A DNA stretch of 64,000 nt from Clostridia bacterium (GTDB lineage: Bacteria; Bacillota; Clostridia; Christensenellales; Borkfalkiaceae): assembly GCA_017616695.1 (NCBI GenBank), contig JAFZXN010000044.1, positions 27,700 to 91,699 of the forward strand, given 5' to 3'. Position numbers and translations under genes: made by a program. The notes under the pieces are model-generated. The model was not told where the DNA came from. It saw only the letters and a list, made by a program, of their open reading frames with translations, and searched no databases. Position 1 is the first letter of the stretch; each line of letters starts with the position of its first letter. Positions 1 to 8,285 of this stretch are shown one piece after another.

Positions 1-294
1 GCGTTTGGTATCACTGCAAATAAGTCGACCGCCCCTAATGATAATAATTTCTTGTCGTCTTTGACGAGCTGTTGCAGAAAGCCTTATTCAACGCCCATAT
101 CCGAAATAACCTGTATTTCAGAGATTCGTTATAACGGCGGTATTGTTTCCACGTTTGAACCATATTACTACGGAGATCTCGCAAAGAGTATGGCAATGCG
201 TTTAAGTGAATATACTGCAGATAAAGTTTACGATAAAGTTAAAAACGGAATGAAAAACAACTGGAGCGTTATCCTTGTGGGCGCTGGTTTGTAA
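1..294 (+). CDS. C-terminal fragment, probable ABC sugar solute-binding protein
   Basis: The reading frame is open from base 1, so the gene begins upstream of the window and only the last 97 residues are visible. Nothing in the fragment is a diagnostic motif. It has the alternating charged and aromatic look of the C-terminal helices of extracellular solute-binding proteins (for example the stretch LAKSMAMRLSEYTADKVYDK). Its stop codon overlaps the start of a MalF-type permease (TAATG at 292-296), the normal position of the binding protein in sugar ABC operons. The assignment rests mainly on this context. Confidence 0.55.
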   Translation, partial: AFGITANKSTAPNDNNFLSSLTSCCRKPYSTPISEITCISEIRYNGGIVSTFEPYYYGDLAKSMAMRLSEYTADKVYDKVKNGMKNNWSVILVGAGL

Positions 295-1283
295 TGAAGA
301 ATTTTTCAGAGAAAAAAACAGAAAAGATACGGACAAACCGAGGAAAAAGCGGAATATTCGGCAAGAGATCGAAATGGTTTATCTTTGCCTTTTTGATATT
401 CCCGCTCGTTCAGTTTTTTGTGTTTTTTGTCATAGTTAACTATCGTTCGATACTTATGGCGTTTTCGGACGCAAACGGAACGTTTGATTGGGGCAAGAGC
501 AATTGGTTGTTTTTTGTAAAGGAATGGCAATCAACCGAAAAACCTTTCCAGATCAGTTTGAAAAATACGCTCATATATTTTATCGTGAGCAATTTTATCA
601 ATCTACCGCTCGTGATCGTATTTGCCTATCTTTTGTTTAAGAAATGCTACGGGCACAGGGTATTCAGAGTTATATTCTTTATGCCTTCCATTATTGGCGT
701 GGTGGTTTTCTGTACTTTATTCCGCTTTTTTGTCGGAAACTTTCAAGGGCAGGAAGGCCCTGTGCTATGGCTGACATCAAAACTATATAATTTGTTTGGG
801 GCGCAGTTACCGGAAAACGCAATGAATCAAGGACTATTAGGTGATTCATCTACGGCGTTTGCCGCTATCATGGTGGAGACCATTTGGACGGGATTCGGTA
901 TGAGTCTGATACTTATTTCAGGTGGGCTTGCAAGGCTTCCTGAAAGCATTTTTGAAGCCGCAAAGATTGACGGTGTCGGTATGTGGGGAGAGTTTTGGCA
1001 TGTAGTAATACCGCTTCTTATGCCCACGGTCGCGTCTGTGTTTATGCTTAATATGGCGGGTCTATTTACTTTCTACGCTCCCGTAATGCTGTTGACCGAA
1101 GGGTCTTTTGAAACTTCTACTATAGGTTGGTATATTACAAGATACACATTGCATAGGGCACAATCCGGTGGTAATCTCAATTATCCCGCATTTGTAGGCG
1201 TGTTCGTTACGATAATAGCCGTTCCTTTCATTTTGATCGTTCGCAAAGTTCTTGATAAACTTACTCCCGACGTTTCGTATTGA
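294..1283 (+). CDS. Sugar ABC transporter permease, MalF type
   Basis: This is an inner-membrane subunit of a carbohydrate importer, 329 residues with a short basic cytoplasmic N-terminus and about six hydrophobic segments. The EAA loop that contacts the ATPase is visible near residues 220-240 (FEAAKIDGVGMWGEFWHVVIP). It starts at the ATG overlapping the preceding stop, so translation is probably coupled. It is followed directly by a MalG-type partner. The sugar carried cannot be read from the sequence. The family assignment is firm. Confidence 0.92.
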   Translation: MKNFSEKKTEKIRTNRGKSGIFGKRSKWFIFAFLIFPLVQFFVFFVIVNYRSILMAFSDANGTFDWGKSNWLFFVKEWQSTEKPFQISLKNTLIYFIVSNFINLPLVIVFAYLLFKKCYGHRVFRVIFFMPSIIGVVVFCTLFRFFVGNFQGQEGPVLWLTSKLYNLFGAQLPENAMNQGLLGDSSTAFAAIMVETIWTGFGMSLILISGGLARLPESIFEAAKIDGVGMWGEFWHVVIPLLMPTVASVFMLNMAGLFTFYAPVMLLTEGSFETSTIGWYITRYTLHRAQSGGNLNYPAFVGVFVTIIAVPFILIVRKVLDKLTPDVSY

Positions 1284-1291
1284 TTTTAGTT

Positions 1292-2182
1292 ATGAAAAAT
1301 AAATTGGCAAACAAACGTATAAAACGTAAAAAGATAATACGTACGCGACAGGAAAAGATAGTTCTTGCTGTTACTACGGCGATATTTATTGTTTACTCGC
1401 TTACGCTTATTTATCCTTTCGTATGGGCTCTGTTTACGTCTTTGAAAACACAGATCGAATATAGGAATAATATTTACGGTTTGCCTGAGATCTGGGTGTT
1501 CAAAAACATTGGAAAAGCGCTTTCCACAAAAGGCGAAGGCGGAACAACGCTTATCGGAATGTTTTTCAACAGCGTATGGTCGAGTTTCGTTTGCGCGTTC
1601 TGCGGAGTGTTTATTTCCACAATGACCGCTTATATAATAACCAAGTACCGTTTCAAAGGCTCAAAGCTTTTTCTACCGATAGCACTTATTCTGCAAGCCT
1701 TACCGCTTGTAGGAACAATGCCTGCAATGGTTGGCGTTGTAAAGACTCTCGGAATGTACGATAATCCGCTCTTATTTTGGATAGTGTGGTGCGGCGGCTT
1801 TGGATATTCGTTCGTAATACTATGCGGATATTTTAAGGGCGTTTCATGGGAATACGCAGAAGCGGCGTTTATCGACGGCGCGTCTCATACAGCGGTGTTT
1901 TTCAAAATAATGGTGCCGCTTGCGTTCCCCGCAATCTTCTCACTGTTTTTGGTATCTTTCATTTCCGCCTGGAACGATTATTTCACTATGTATCTGTATC
2001 TGCCGAGTTACCAAACTCTTGCGGTAGGCGTATATCGATGGGAAAAGATAGCAGCACAAAACGGTGGAACGCCCGTATATATGGCAGCATTGCTTCTTTC
2101 GGTAATACCGGTTATGATCTTATACGCTTGTTTCCAAAAGACGCTTATGAGTACTTCTCTCGGCGGTGGTATAAAAGAATAG
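1292..2182 (+). CDS. Sugar ABC transporter permease, MalG type
   Basis: This is the second membrane subunit of the importer, about 296 residues with six predicted TM helices. The EAA motif lies near residues 190-215 (AEAAFIDGASHTAVFFKIMV) and is followed by the typical SFISAWNDYF segment. The frame is open back to a TTG at 1280 that overlaps the previous stop. The ATG at 1292 gives a standard basic N-terminus (MKNKLANKRIKRK), so I prefer it. No strong ribosome site precedes either candidate, which fits translational coupling to the upstream permease. Confidence 0.9.
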   Translation: MKNKLANKRIKRKKIIRTRQEKIVLAVTTAIFIVYSLTLIYPFVWALFTSLKTQIEYRNNIYGLPEIWVFKNIGKALSTKGEGGTTLIGMFFNSVWSSFVCAFCGVFISTMTAYIITKYRFKGSKLFLPIALILQALPLVGTMPAMVGVVKTLGMYDNPLLFWIVWCGGFGYSFVILCGYFKGVSWEYAEAAFIDGASHTAVFFKIMVPLAFPAIFSLFLVSFISAWNDYFTMYLYLPSYQTLAVGVYRWEKIAAQNGGTPVYMAALLLSVIPVMILYACFQKTLMSTSLGGGIKE

Positions 2183-2187
2183 TAATT

Positions 2188-2238
2188 AAGGAACGCTTTT
2201 TAACATGCTTGTTAGTTTAATATAAAGCGTTCCTTTTT
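2188..2238 (+). terminator. Intrinsic terminator or attenuator inside the ABC operon
   Basis: A 12-bp perfect stem (AAGGAACGCTTT at 2188-2199 with AAAGCGTTCCTT at 2224-2235) encloses a 24-nt loop and runs into a T-rich tail. It lies between the MalG-type permease and the ATPase. It would therefore lower expression of the ATPase and YesL-like genes relative to the binding protein and permeases, unless they have a promoter of their own. Confidence 0.75.
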
Positions 2239-2252
2239 CAATATGGAGAGTT

Positions 2253-2990
2253 ATGACGGAAATCGTTTTAGACAAGCTGTCGGTCAGATATGCCGAAAAA
2301 AAAGAAAACGTTTTAGCGCTGGATGGGCTGTCTTATACTTTTCATCCTTCGTTTAACGTTGTTCTCGGGGCTTCCGGCTGTGGCAAAACGACTCTACTTA
2401 AAACCTTAGCGGGGCTTTTGGAATATCAGGGAAGAATTGTCATTGACGGCGTTGATGTATCGAAAACGCCTACAAATGAACGAAATATGGCGTTTGTATC
2501 CCAGCAATATATTCTTTATCCGACAAAAACAATATTTGATAACATTGCTTTTCCTTTGAAAATGCAAAAGATCGCAACAGATGAAATAAAGCAAAGAGTA
2601 TTTGAAATCGCGAAACAGCTTGATCTTACGGCGTGTCTGACACGCAAACCCAAGCAGATCTCGGGCGGGCAACAACAGCGCGCAGCGATTGCAAAAGCTC
2701 TTATTAAAAGACCGTCCATCTGTCTGTTGGACGAACCTTTGTCCAACATCGATCCAAAATTAAGAGCACAATGCAGGCAGCTTATCAAGAACGCTTTAAA
2801 AGCGTACGGATGCACCGTAATATACGTCACACATAATGTATATGAAGCAATGGCGCTTGCAGATAATCTTATCGTAATGGAAGACGGTAGGTTTCTGATT
2901 TCCGGAAAACCCGACGAAGTCTACAATTCGAAAAGCACCGCCGTAGAGCTTTTAAAAAGCGGTCTGATGGATTTTTGCATTGAGGATTGA
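2253..2990 (+). CDS. ABC transporter ATP-binding protein, short form
   Basis: This nucleotide-binding subunit is likely to energise the adjacent permeases. Walker A is GASGCGKT (residues 39-46), the Q-loop is near 84-85, the signature ISGGQ is at 136-140, Walker B ICLLDE is at 156-161 and the switch histidine is H194 (YVTHN). At 245 residues it stops right after the ATPase domain. MalK/UgpC-type sugar ATPases are usually about 350-370 residues with a C-terminal TOBE regulatory domain, which is absent here. It could therefore serve as a dedicated, unregulated ATPase for this importer. It is separated from the permeases by a terminator-like hairpin and overlaps nothing downstream. Confidence 0.9.
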   Translation: MTEIVLDKLSVRYAEKKENVLALDGLSYTFHPSFNVVLGASGCGKTTLLKTLAGLLEYQGRIVIDGVDVSKTPTNERNMAFVSQQYILYPTKTIFDNIAFPLKMQKIATDEIKQRVFEIAKQLDLTACLTRKPKQISGGQQQRAAIAKALIKRPSICLLDEPLSNIDPKLRAQCRQLIKNALKAYGCTVIYVTHNVYEAMALADNLIVMEDGRFLISGKPDEVYNSKSTAVELLKSGLMDFCIED

Positions 2991-2991
2991 T

Positions 2992-3813
2992 ATGGGAAAA
3001 CAAAAGGTGGCAAAAAATGATTTTACCGAAGATAATTTGCCTCATAACAGGGTCGAGATGTTTTTCGATATAATAAAACAGAGATACGACGTTCTTTTAA
3101 TGATCGGCGTAATGATGTTGTTTTTTTCTCTTCCTTTTCTCGCAGTCGAAGCGATAGGCGAGATCACGTATATCAACATGCTAAAAGAAGGTATAACGTC
3201 GTCGGAGGAATTATATGCGTTAAGACAGACGATTTCATTGATTAATCTGGGACCGACAGCGGTTTTCGGCTTTGTACTATCGGGGTTAATGCGGATCGTC
3301 AGAAATCTTGTATGGGGCGAACCGATATTTTTCCGGAAGGATTTCTTTTCGGGTATCAGACAGAATTGGATATTTTTTGTGTTTGTTTTTTTGATAATTG
3401 CGATAATAAGACTCTTGTTGTCGTATGTCGATGGTCTTATACAAAACGATTTCGTGCGTGCAGTACCCACGGTTTTATGCCTTGCGCTTCTTTTGCCGGT
3501 GGGACTGTACGTTTTAAGCGCGACTGTTGTATATAAAGACGGTTTTTTAGCGATACTGAAAAACTCATTAAAATTTTTTGTTAAATCGGCACCCGTTTGT
3601 TTTCTTTTCGTGTTTGTAATCGTCGGAGTGTTCTACATTAATTATATTGGTCTGCTGATCTTAAGGCTTGCGTTATCAGTCGTAGCTATAGTGGCGGTTT
3701 TGCCGCTGTATCTTGTCGGTTGGACGCTCTATTCGCATAGTATATTCGACAAAATGGTCAATTCCACATCATATCCCGAATACGTAGACAAGGGCATTCA
3801 CAGATTACATTAA
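2992..3813 (+). CDS. YesL/DUF624-like membrane protein
   Basis: This is a multi-spanning membrane protein of about 273 residues, with a soluble N-terminal stretch of roughly 30 residues and then five to six hydrophobic segments. Such proteins are common in sugar ABC operons of Bacillota (YesL/DUF624 group), and their function is not established. The ATG at 2992 is 1 nt after the ATPase stop. A TTG reading back to 2980 overlaps the ATPase and is less likely. A second protein of the same general type is encoded at 51900-52649. Assignment to DUF624 is from topology and context. Confidence 0.6.
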   Translation: MGKQKVAKNDFTEDNLPHNRVEMFFDIIKQRYDVLLMIGVMMLFFSLPFLAVEAIGEITYINMLKEGITSSEELYALRQTISLINLGPTAVFGFVLSGLMRIVRNLVWGEPIFFRKDFFSGIRQNWIFFVFVFLIIAIIRLLLSYVDGLIQNDFVRAVPTVLCLALLLPVGLYVLSATVVYKDGFLAILKNSLKFFVKSAPVCFLFVFVIVGVFYINYIGLLILRLALSVVAIVAVLPLYLVGWTLYSHSIFDKMVNSTSYPEYVDKGIHRLH

Positions 3814-3929
3814 TAAGATAATAAACAGGAGAAAATATACAATATTATTTTAATTCTTAAAATCTCTTAATATATCAGCGATTTTGAGAAAACAGTTCAA
3901 ATTACGTCGGACGAGGGGAGCCAAGAAAG

Positions 3930-3965
3930 TACGCTGATTTTGATACGAAGTCAGCGTATTTTTTA
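3930..3965 (+). terminator. Intrinsic terminator of the first ABC operon
   Basis: A stem TACGCTGA (3930-3937) / TCAGCGTA (3951-3958) with a 13-nt loop is followed by six T residues. It lies 117 bases past the YesL-like gene and separates the ABC operon from the defence island. The 116-nt AT-rich stretch before it (3814-3929) shows no gene. Confidence 0.85.
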
Positions 3966-4031
3966 TGCCAAATAAGGGGGAAAAGGGCGGAAAAGAGGTG
4001 TGCGGGCAATCAAAAAAAGGCTATCGTTTAT

Positions 4032-4060
4032 TTGACGGCGTATCGTTTTTGGTATATACT
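4032..4060 (+). promoter_or_regulatory. Sigma70-type promoter ahead of the defence island
   Basis: TTGACG (4032-4037), 17-nt spacer, TATACT (4055-4060). It is the only good promoter seen upstream of the RhuM, mod and res genes, so it may drive the whole island. A GAGGG ribosome site at 4069-4073 and an ATG at 4078 follow. Confidence 0.65.
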
Positions 4061-4077
4061 TATTGTGCGAGGGTATT

Positions 4078-4371
4078 ATGAACGGTGTTTTTTGTACAAA
4101 TGCGGGCGAAGGATACGCTCTTATAAAGCCGCATCATTTTCCGGATCATCTTTACGATCTCGCTATCGGCTACAGGCACGAAGACGAGGTCAACGTCAAC
4201 GAAAGCGGAAACGGCGGAAGGCCTCGTCGCTCGTTACGAGGAAGTTTTAAAACTGAATAAAGATATAGATAAACTTCAAAAACTTGTCGACAGCGAAAAA
4301 CAACCCAGGAAACGATTTGAATTAAACGACGAATTAAAACGATTAAGAGCAGAATTGGATAAATTGCAGTA
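4078..4371 (+). pseudogene. Gene remnant: unknown N-terminus joined out of frame to a DUF4391-like tail
   Basis: From the ATG at 4078, with its own promoter and ribosome site, about 47 residues read MNGVFCTNAGEGYALIKPHH and onward; I do not recognise them. Around 4210 the coding signal moves to another frame. That frame then reads to a stop at 4369-4371 as a highly charged coiled coil (LQKLVDSEKQPRKRFELNDE at its core). This tail closely resembles, from memory, the C-terminal end of DUF4391 proteins, which are usual members of type III restriction-modification operons next to mod and res. The most likely history is deletion of most of a DUF4391 gene when the island was inserted or rearranged, leaving a fusion to an unrelated 5' end. 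A sequencing frameshift alone would not explain the short length. Confidence 0.6.
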
Positions 4372-4390
4372 AGATCAAGGAGTGATAATT

Positions 4391-5386
4391 ATGGCAGACA
4401 TAATAATGTATCAAACCGAAGACGGTTTGACTAAAATAGAAGTTGAATTCGATAACGATACCGCATGGCTTACGCAAGCGCAGATGGCGGAACTATTTCA
4501 GCGTGATATTTCCGTTATTTCAAGGCATATAAGCAATGTTTTCAGCGAGGGTGAAATTGACGAAAAAAGCAATTTGCATTTTTTGCAAATTGCAAATTCA
4601 GATAAACCGATAAAACTTTATTCCCTTGACGTAATTATTTCCGTCGGTTATCGCGTAAAATCCATTCGCGGCACGCAGTTCAGAATTTGGGCAAATAAGA
4701 TACTCAAAGAGTATATGATAAAGGGCTTTGCCATGAACGACGAATTATTAAAGCAAGCGGGCGGCGGCGCGTATTTTAAAGAATTGCTTGCGCGCATACG
4801 CGACATTCGTTCGTCTGAAAAGGTCTTTTATCGGCAAGTGCTTGATCTGTTCGCCACAAGCGAAGATTATGACGCCAAATCTTCTGAAGCGCAAAGCCTT
4901 TTCAAAGTCATACAAAACAAAATGCACTGGGCGGCACACGGGCACACTGCAAGCGAAGTTATCTTTGAGCGCGCCGACAGCAGCAAGCCGTTTATGGGGC
5001 TTACGACCTTCAAAGGCGCGCGCCCGACCAAAAGCGAAGTGGATATTGCCAAAAACTATCTGACCGAAGAAGAACTCGGCATATTGAACAGGCTTGTTTC
5101 CGCATATCTTGATTTAGCGGAGATAAAGGCAATGCGTCACGAAAGAATGACTATGAAGGATTGGCTCGTTCAGATAGACGACTTTTTGACAATGACAAGA
5201 AGCGACGTTTTACAATCGGCAGGGAAAATCAGTCAGATCGAAGCGCAAGCAAAAGCCGAAGCGGAATATGAAAAATACAAGAAAAAGTCTATCGGCGAAT
5301 TGACCGCCGTCGAACGCGATTTTTTGACTTCGTTAAAACAAACCCAGAGGAAGTTAGAAAGCAAAACGAAAAAGTCGAATGATTGA
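4391..5386 (+). CDS. RhuM family protein (virulence/defence-island associated)
   Basis: About 331 residues matching the RhuM family. The N-terminus has a helix-turn-helix-like segment (WLTQAQMAELFQRDISVISR, near residues 25-45) and then the family's YSLDVIISVGYRVKS and RGTQFRIWANKIL motifs. The C-terminal region has a HWAAHGHTA motif (near 180) typical of RhuM proteins and a charged helical tail. The biochemical function is not established. Members commonly sit in restriction-modification and other mobile defence loci, as here. The start is the ATG at 4391, with AAGGAG at 4377-4382 spaced 8 nt; the open frame back to GTG 4382 would overlap that site. Base composition is moderately low in GC, like mod and res. 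Confidence 0.88.
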   Translation: MADIIMYQTEDGLTKIEVEFDNDTAWLTQAQMAELFQRDISVISRHISNVFSEGEIDEKSNLHFLQIANSDKPIKLYSLDVIISVGYRVKSIRGTQFRIWANKILKEYMIKGFAMNDELLKQAGGGAYFKELLARIRDIRSSEKVFYRQVLDLFATSEDYDAKSSEAQSLFKVIQNKMHWAAHGHTASEVIFERADSSKPFMGLTTFKGARPTKSEVDIAKNYLTEEELGILNRLVSAYLDLAEIKAMRHERMTMKDWLVQIDDFLTMTRSDVLQSAGKISQIEAQAKAEAEYEKYKKKSIGELTAVERDFLTSLKQTQRKLESKTKKSND

Positions 5387-5403
5387 TAAAAGGAATTATC
5401 GAA

Positions 5404-6282
5404 ATGGAAAAACAAAAGAAAAAACCGCTTTATGCTAAATGCTGGTTTAAGACAATTATTTGGATAATTATTCTTATTGCCATAATTGCTTTAATAGCAG
5501 GTAATGTACTTTATGCTATTTATGGTTGCCAAGAAAATAAATCGGATTTATTAACCGTTATTAGTGGTTGGGTAAGTGGAATTGCTACCATTTTTTTAGG
5601 TATAGTCGCTTTGCGGCAAAATGAAAAATATAAAGATGATGCGGATAAAGACAAAGAAATATTATTGAAACAAAACGAACATATAGCTCTTGAAAACTCT
5701 CGTTTAAATGTTTTGCCGTATTTTACTGTAACACAGATTCCATATAGAGTTACTCAAAATTTATTTGATAATATAGAAACAGAAAAAAAAGAGGCAAAAG
5801 TTGTAGAAAGATATGAAGAAGGTCTATCATGGTATTTTGCAATAATATTGAATGAAAATAATATATCTCTTGCTAAAACAGAGCCAATAGAAATAAAAAA
5901 ATGCAAAAGCCAGGTTTTTGAATTGAAGAGAGACTTAAACGGGGTTAAAGTCGCTGTGGAAAGACGTGACAATTATTGTCCTGTTTTGATTAAAAATATT
6001 GGTTTAAAAGATGCTGTTAATTTTTCTTTTGAAATATCAAAAGAAGGCGATGATCTTGGGAAATATACAGAATCTATAACTCCAAGGCTTTTTTCGCTTA
6101 ATGATGAATTAAGATTAGACTTTTACACTCCAAACAAGAACATTAGAAATACTTTTTGGTTGAAGTTCACATATTACGATATAATTGGGAATTTTTATTA
6201 TCAAAAAGATAAAATTGTTTTTGGGACAGATGATGCAGGCTTTTATCTTGAATTCAAACAACATTTAAATGATAAAAAATAA
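5404..6282 (+). CDS. Two-TM membrane protein of unknown function in the defence island
   Basis: 292 residues. A basic N-terminus is followed by two hydrophobic segments (near residues 15-37 and 48-66, the second IATIFLGIVAL). Then come a charged helical linker (about 70-100) and a soluble, probably cytoplasmic beta-rich domain to the end. I do not recognise a named family. Two N-terminal TM helices followed by a linker and soluble domain is a layout seen in membrane-anchored defence effectors and sensors, but this is analogy only. The start at ATG 5404 has AAAAGGA about 10 nt upstream; a TTG overlapping the previous stop is less likely. The gene is strikingly AT-rich: the line at 5461-5520 has 16 G/C in 60, unlike its neighbours RhuM and res. 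Confidence 0.7.
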   Translation: MEKQKKKPLYAKCWFKTIIWIIILIAIIALIAGNVLYAIYGCQENKSDLLTVISGWVSGIATIFLGIVALRQNEKYKDDADKDKEILLKQNEHIALENSRLNVLPYFTVTQIPYRVTQNLFDNIETEKKEAKVVERYEEGLSWYFAIILNENNISLAKTEPIEIKKCKSQVFELKRDLNGVKVAVERRDNYCPVLIKNIGLKDAVNFSFEISKEGDDLGKYTESITPRLFSLNDELRLDFYTPNKNIRNTFWLKFTYYDIIGNFYYQKDKIVFGTDDAGFYLEFKQHLNDKK

Positions 6283-6324
6283 AGAAGTGATTTAAAAAGA
6301 TTTTTGCAACAGGGATAAAAATAT

Positions 6325-8283
6325 ATGGATAAATTGAAAATGGAATCTAAAAACAGCGTGCAAGCAAACATTGAAAAAATAAAAACATTATTTCCGAACG
6401 CGGTAACGGAAGTTTTGCGCGACGGCAAAGTAGAACTTGCCGTTGACTTTGACGTGTTGAAACAAGAAATGTCGGTTAGCCTTATCGACGACAGGGAAGA
6501 ACGCTATCAATTCACTTGGCCGGACAAGCGCAAGTCCATATTGCTTGCAAACACGCCTATAAGAGCAACGCTCCGCCCGTGCAAGGAAGAAAGCGTCAAT
6601 TTCGACACCACCGAAAACCTTTATATCGAAGGTGATAATTTAGACGTGCTTAAATTATTGCAAGAAACCTATCTCGGCAAGGTCAAAATGATTTACATTG
6701 ATCCCCCATATAATACGGGTAACGACTTCGTTTATAACGACGATTTTGCTATGGATTCCGACGAGTATGCCGAAGTAAGCGGACAATACGACGAGCAAGG
6801 AAACAGGCTTTTCCAAAACACCGAAAGCAACGGTCGTTTTCATACCGATTGGCTGAATATGCTTTATCCGCGCATTAAAGTGGCAAAAGATATACTTTCT
6901 GAAGATGGTGTAATATGTATTTCAATAGATGATAATGAAATAACAAACTTAAGAAAAATTTGTGACGAAATTTTTGGTCAAACAAATTTTGTTGCAATGA
7001 TTACCGTTATTGTAAAAACAGAAGGTCGTCGATATGGTTTTTTTGCAAAAACACACGAAACTATGTTTGTTTATGCCAAGAATATTGAATTGATTAATCT
7101 AAACGAGATAGAAGTTGAAAATGCAAAGTTTGATTACTACGACGATTTAGGGGGATTTAATTTAACAGATTTAAGAAATCAGAATGCCAGAGCGTTTAAT
7201 AGTTTAAACAGACCAAATTTAAGATATCCATTTTATGTTGATGTCAATAATCCCGACAAATATGGGTTTTGTAAAGTTTCTACAAAGCCGAAAGATAATT
7301 ATGTTGAAACGTGGGCAATTACTGTAAATGGAAATCAAAGCGTTTGGAGATGGGGAAAAGAAACCGCCGAAAGAGAAATAAATAATATTGTTTCGAGAAA
7401 AGGAAGTGACGGGATATATAGGATATATCAAAAATACAGAAAATTAACGCAAACCGCAAAAACGGTTTGGTTTGAAAAGGACTTTATTTCTAATAAAGGA
7501 ACAAAAGAATTACAAGAATTATTAGGAATAGGTGTATTTGATTTTCCTAAACCACTTGAATTGATTAAACGAATAACCGATATATGTAGTGATAAAGAAG
7601 ATATAGTCCTTGATTTCTTTTCGGGTTCTGCTACAACTGCGCACGCCGTTATGCAATTAAATGCTGAAGACGGGGGCAATCGCAAGTTTATTATGGTGCA
7701 GTTACCCGAAAAATGTGACGAGCAATCGGAAGCATACAAAGCGGGTTATAAAACTATTTGCGAGATTGGCAAAGAGCGTATTCGTCGTGCAGGAAAAAAG
7801 GTTGTAGAAGAAAACGGTCTTACGGCGCAAAATCTTGACATAGGTTTCCGTGTTCTTAAACTCGACAGCAGTAATATGAAGGACGTCTTCTATAACCCGC
7901 AGGATTACACCCAATCCTTGCTTGACAGTTTAGAAGATAATATTAAACCCGATAGAACTCCGCTTGATCTTTTGTTCCAAGTAATGCTCGAACTCGGCAA
8001 GCCTTTATCGGCAAAAATCGAAGAACTTGAAATAACTGTGCCGTCAACTTCAAACTCAACAATCCAAACTCCACACTCGTATAAGGTTTTCAATGTGGAC
8101 GACGGCGATCTTATCGCTTGTTTCGATAACAGCGTTACTGAAGAAGTCGTAAAAGAGATTGCAAAGAAACAACCTTTATACGCCGTCTTCCGCGATAGTT
8201 CTTTTGATAGTGATTCTACGAACGCTAACTTCGATCAGATCTTCGCCACCTACAGCCCCGCAACAGTTAGAAAGGTTTTGTGA
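6325..8283 (+). CDS. mod: Type III restriction-modification DNA methyltransferase (Mod)
   Basis: This protein should methylate adenine (N6) in the recognition sequence and provide recognition for the restriction complex. It has 652 residues, the usual size. The catalytic DPPYN motif is at 126-130 and the SAM-binding FSGSATT motif at about 432-438. DPPY comes before FxGxG, giving the beta-class order of type III Mods. The central region between them, which holds the target recognition domain, is much more AT-rich than both ends (15 G/C in 60 at 7081-7140; 27 in 60 at 6421-6480; 25 in 60 at 7981-8040), suggesting an exchanged recognition domain. The ORF is intact. It ends overlapping the next gene's region rather than res, which lies one gene further on. 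Confidence 0.95.
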   Translation: MDKLKMESKNSVQANIEKIKTLFPNAVTEVLRDGKVELAVDFDVLKQEMSVSLIDDREERYQFTWPDKRKSILLANTPIRATLRPCKEESVNFDTTENLYIEGDNLDVLKLLQETYLGKVKMIYIDPPYNTGNDFVYNDDFAMDSDEYAEVSGQYDEQGNRLFQNTESNGRFHTDWLNMLYPRIKVAKDILSEDGVICISIDDNEITNLRKICDEIFGQTNFVAMITVIVKTEGRRYGFFAKTHETMFVYAKNIELINLNEIEVENAKFDYYDDLGGFNLTDLRNQNARAFNSLNRPNLRYPFYVDVNNPDKYGFCKVSTKPKDNYVETWAITVNGNQSVWRWGKETAEREINNIVSRKGSDGIYRIYQKYRKLTQTAKTVWFEKDFISNKGTKELQELLGIGVFDFPKPLELIKRITDICSDKEDIVLDFFSGSATTAHAVMQLNAEDGGNRKFIMVQLPEKCDEQSEAYKAGYKTICEIGKERIRRAGKKVVEENGLTAQNLDIGFRVLKLDSSNMKDVFYNPQDYTQSLLDSLEDNIKPDRTPLDLLFQVMLELGKPLSAKIEELEITVPSTSNSTIQTPHSYKVFNVDDGDLIACFDNSVTEEVVKEIAKKQPLYAVFRDSSFDSDSTNANFDQIFATYSPATVRKVL

Positions 8284-8285
8284 TT

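Noticed and set aside
3896..3965. Possible riboswitch (GAGGGGAGCC resembles part of a thiamine-type element)
   Set aside because: The conserved CUGAGA and partner helices are missing, and the region lies after an operon rather than before a biosynthetic gene. Only the terminator is supported.
4078..4260. Intact short gene of 61 residues
   Set aside because: After about codon 47 the frame reads an Arg-rich, out-of-frame version of the coiled-coil tail, so it is better treated as a gene remnant.
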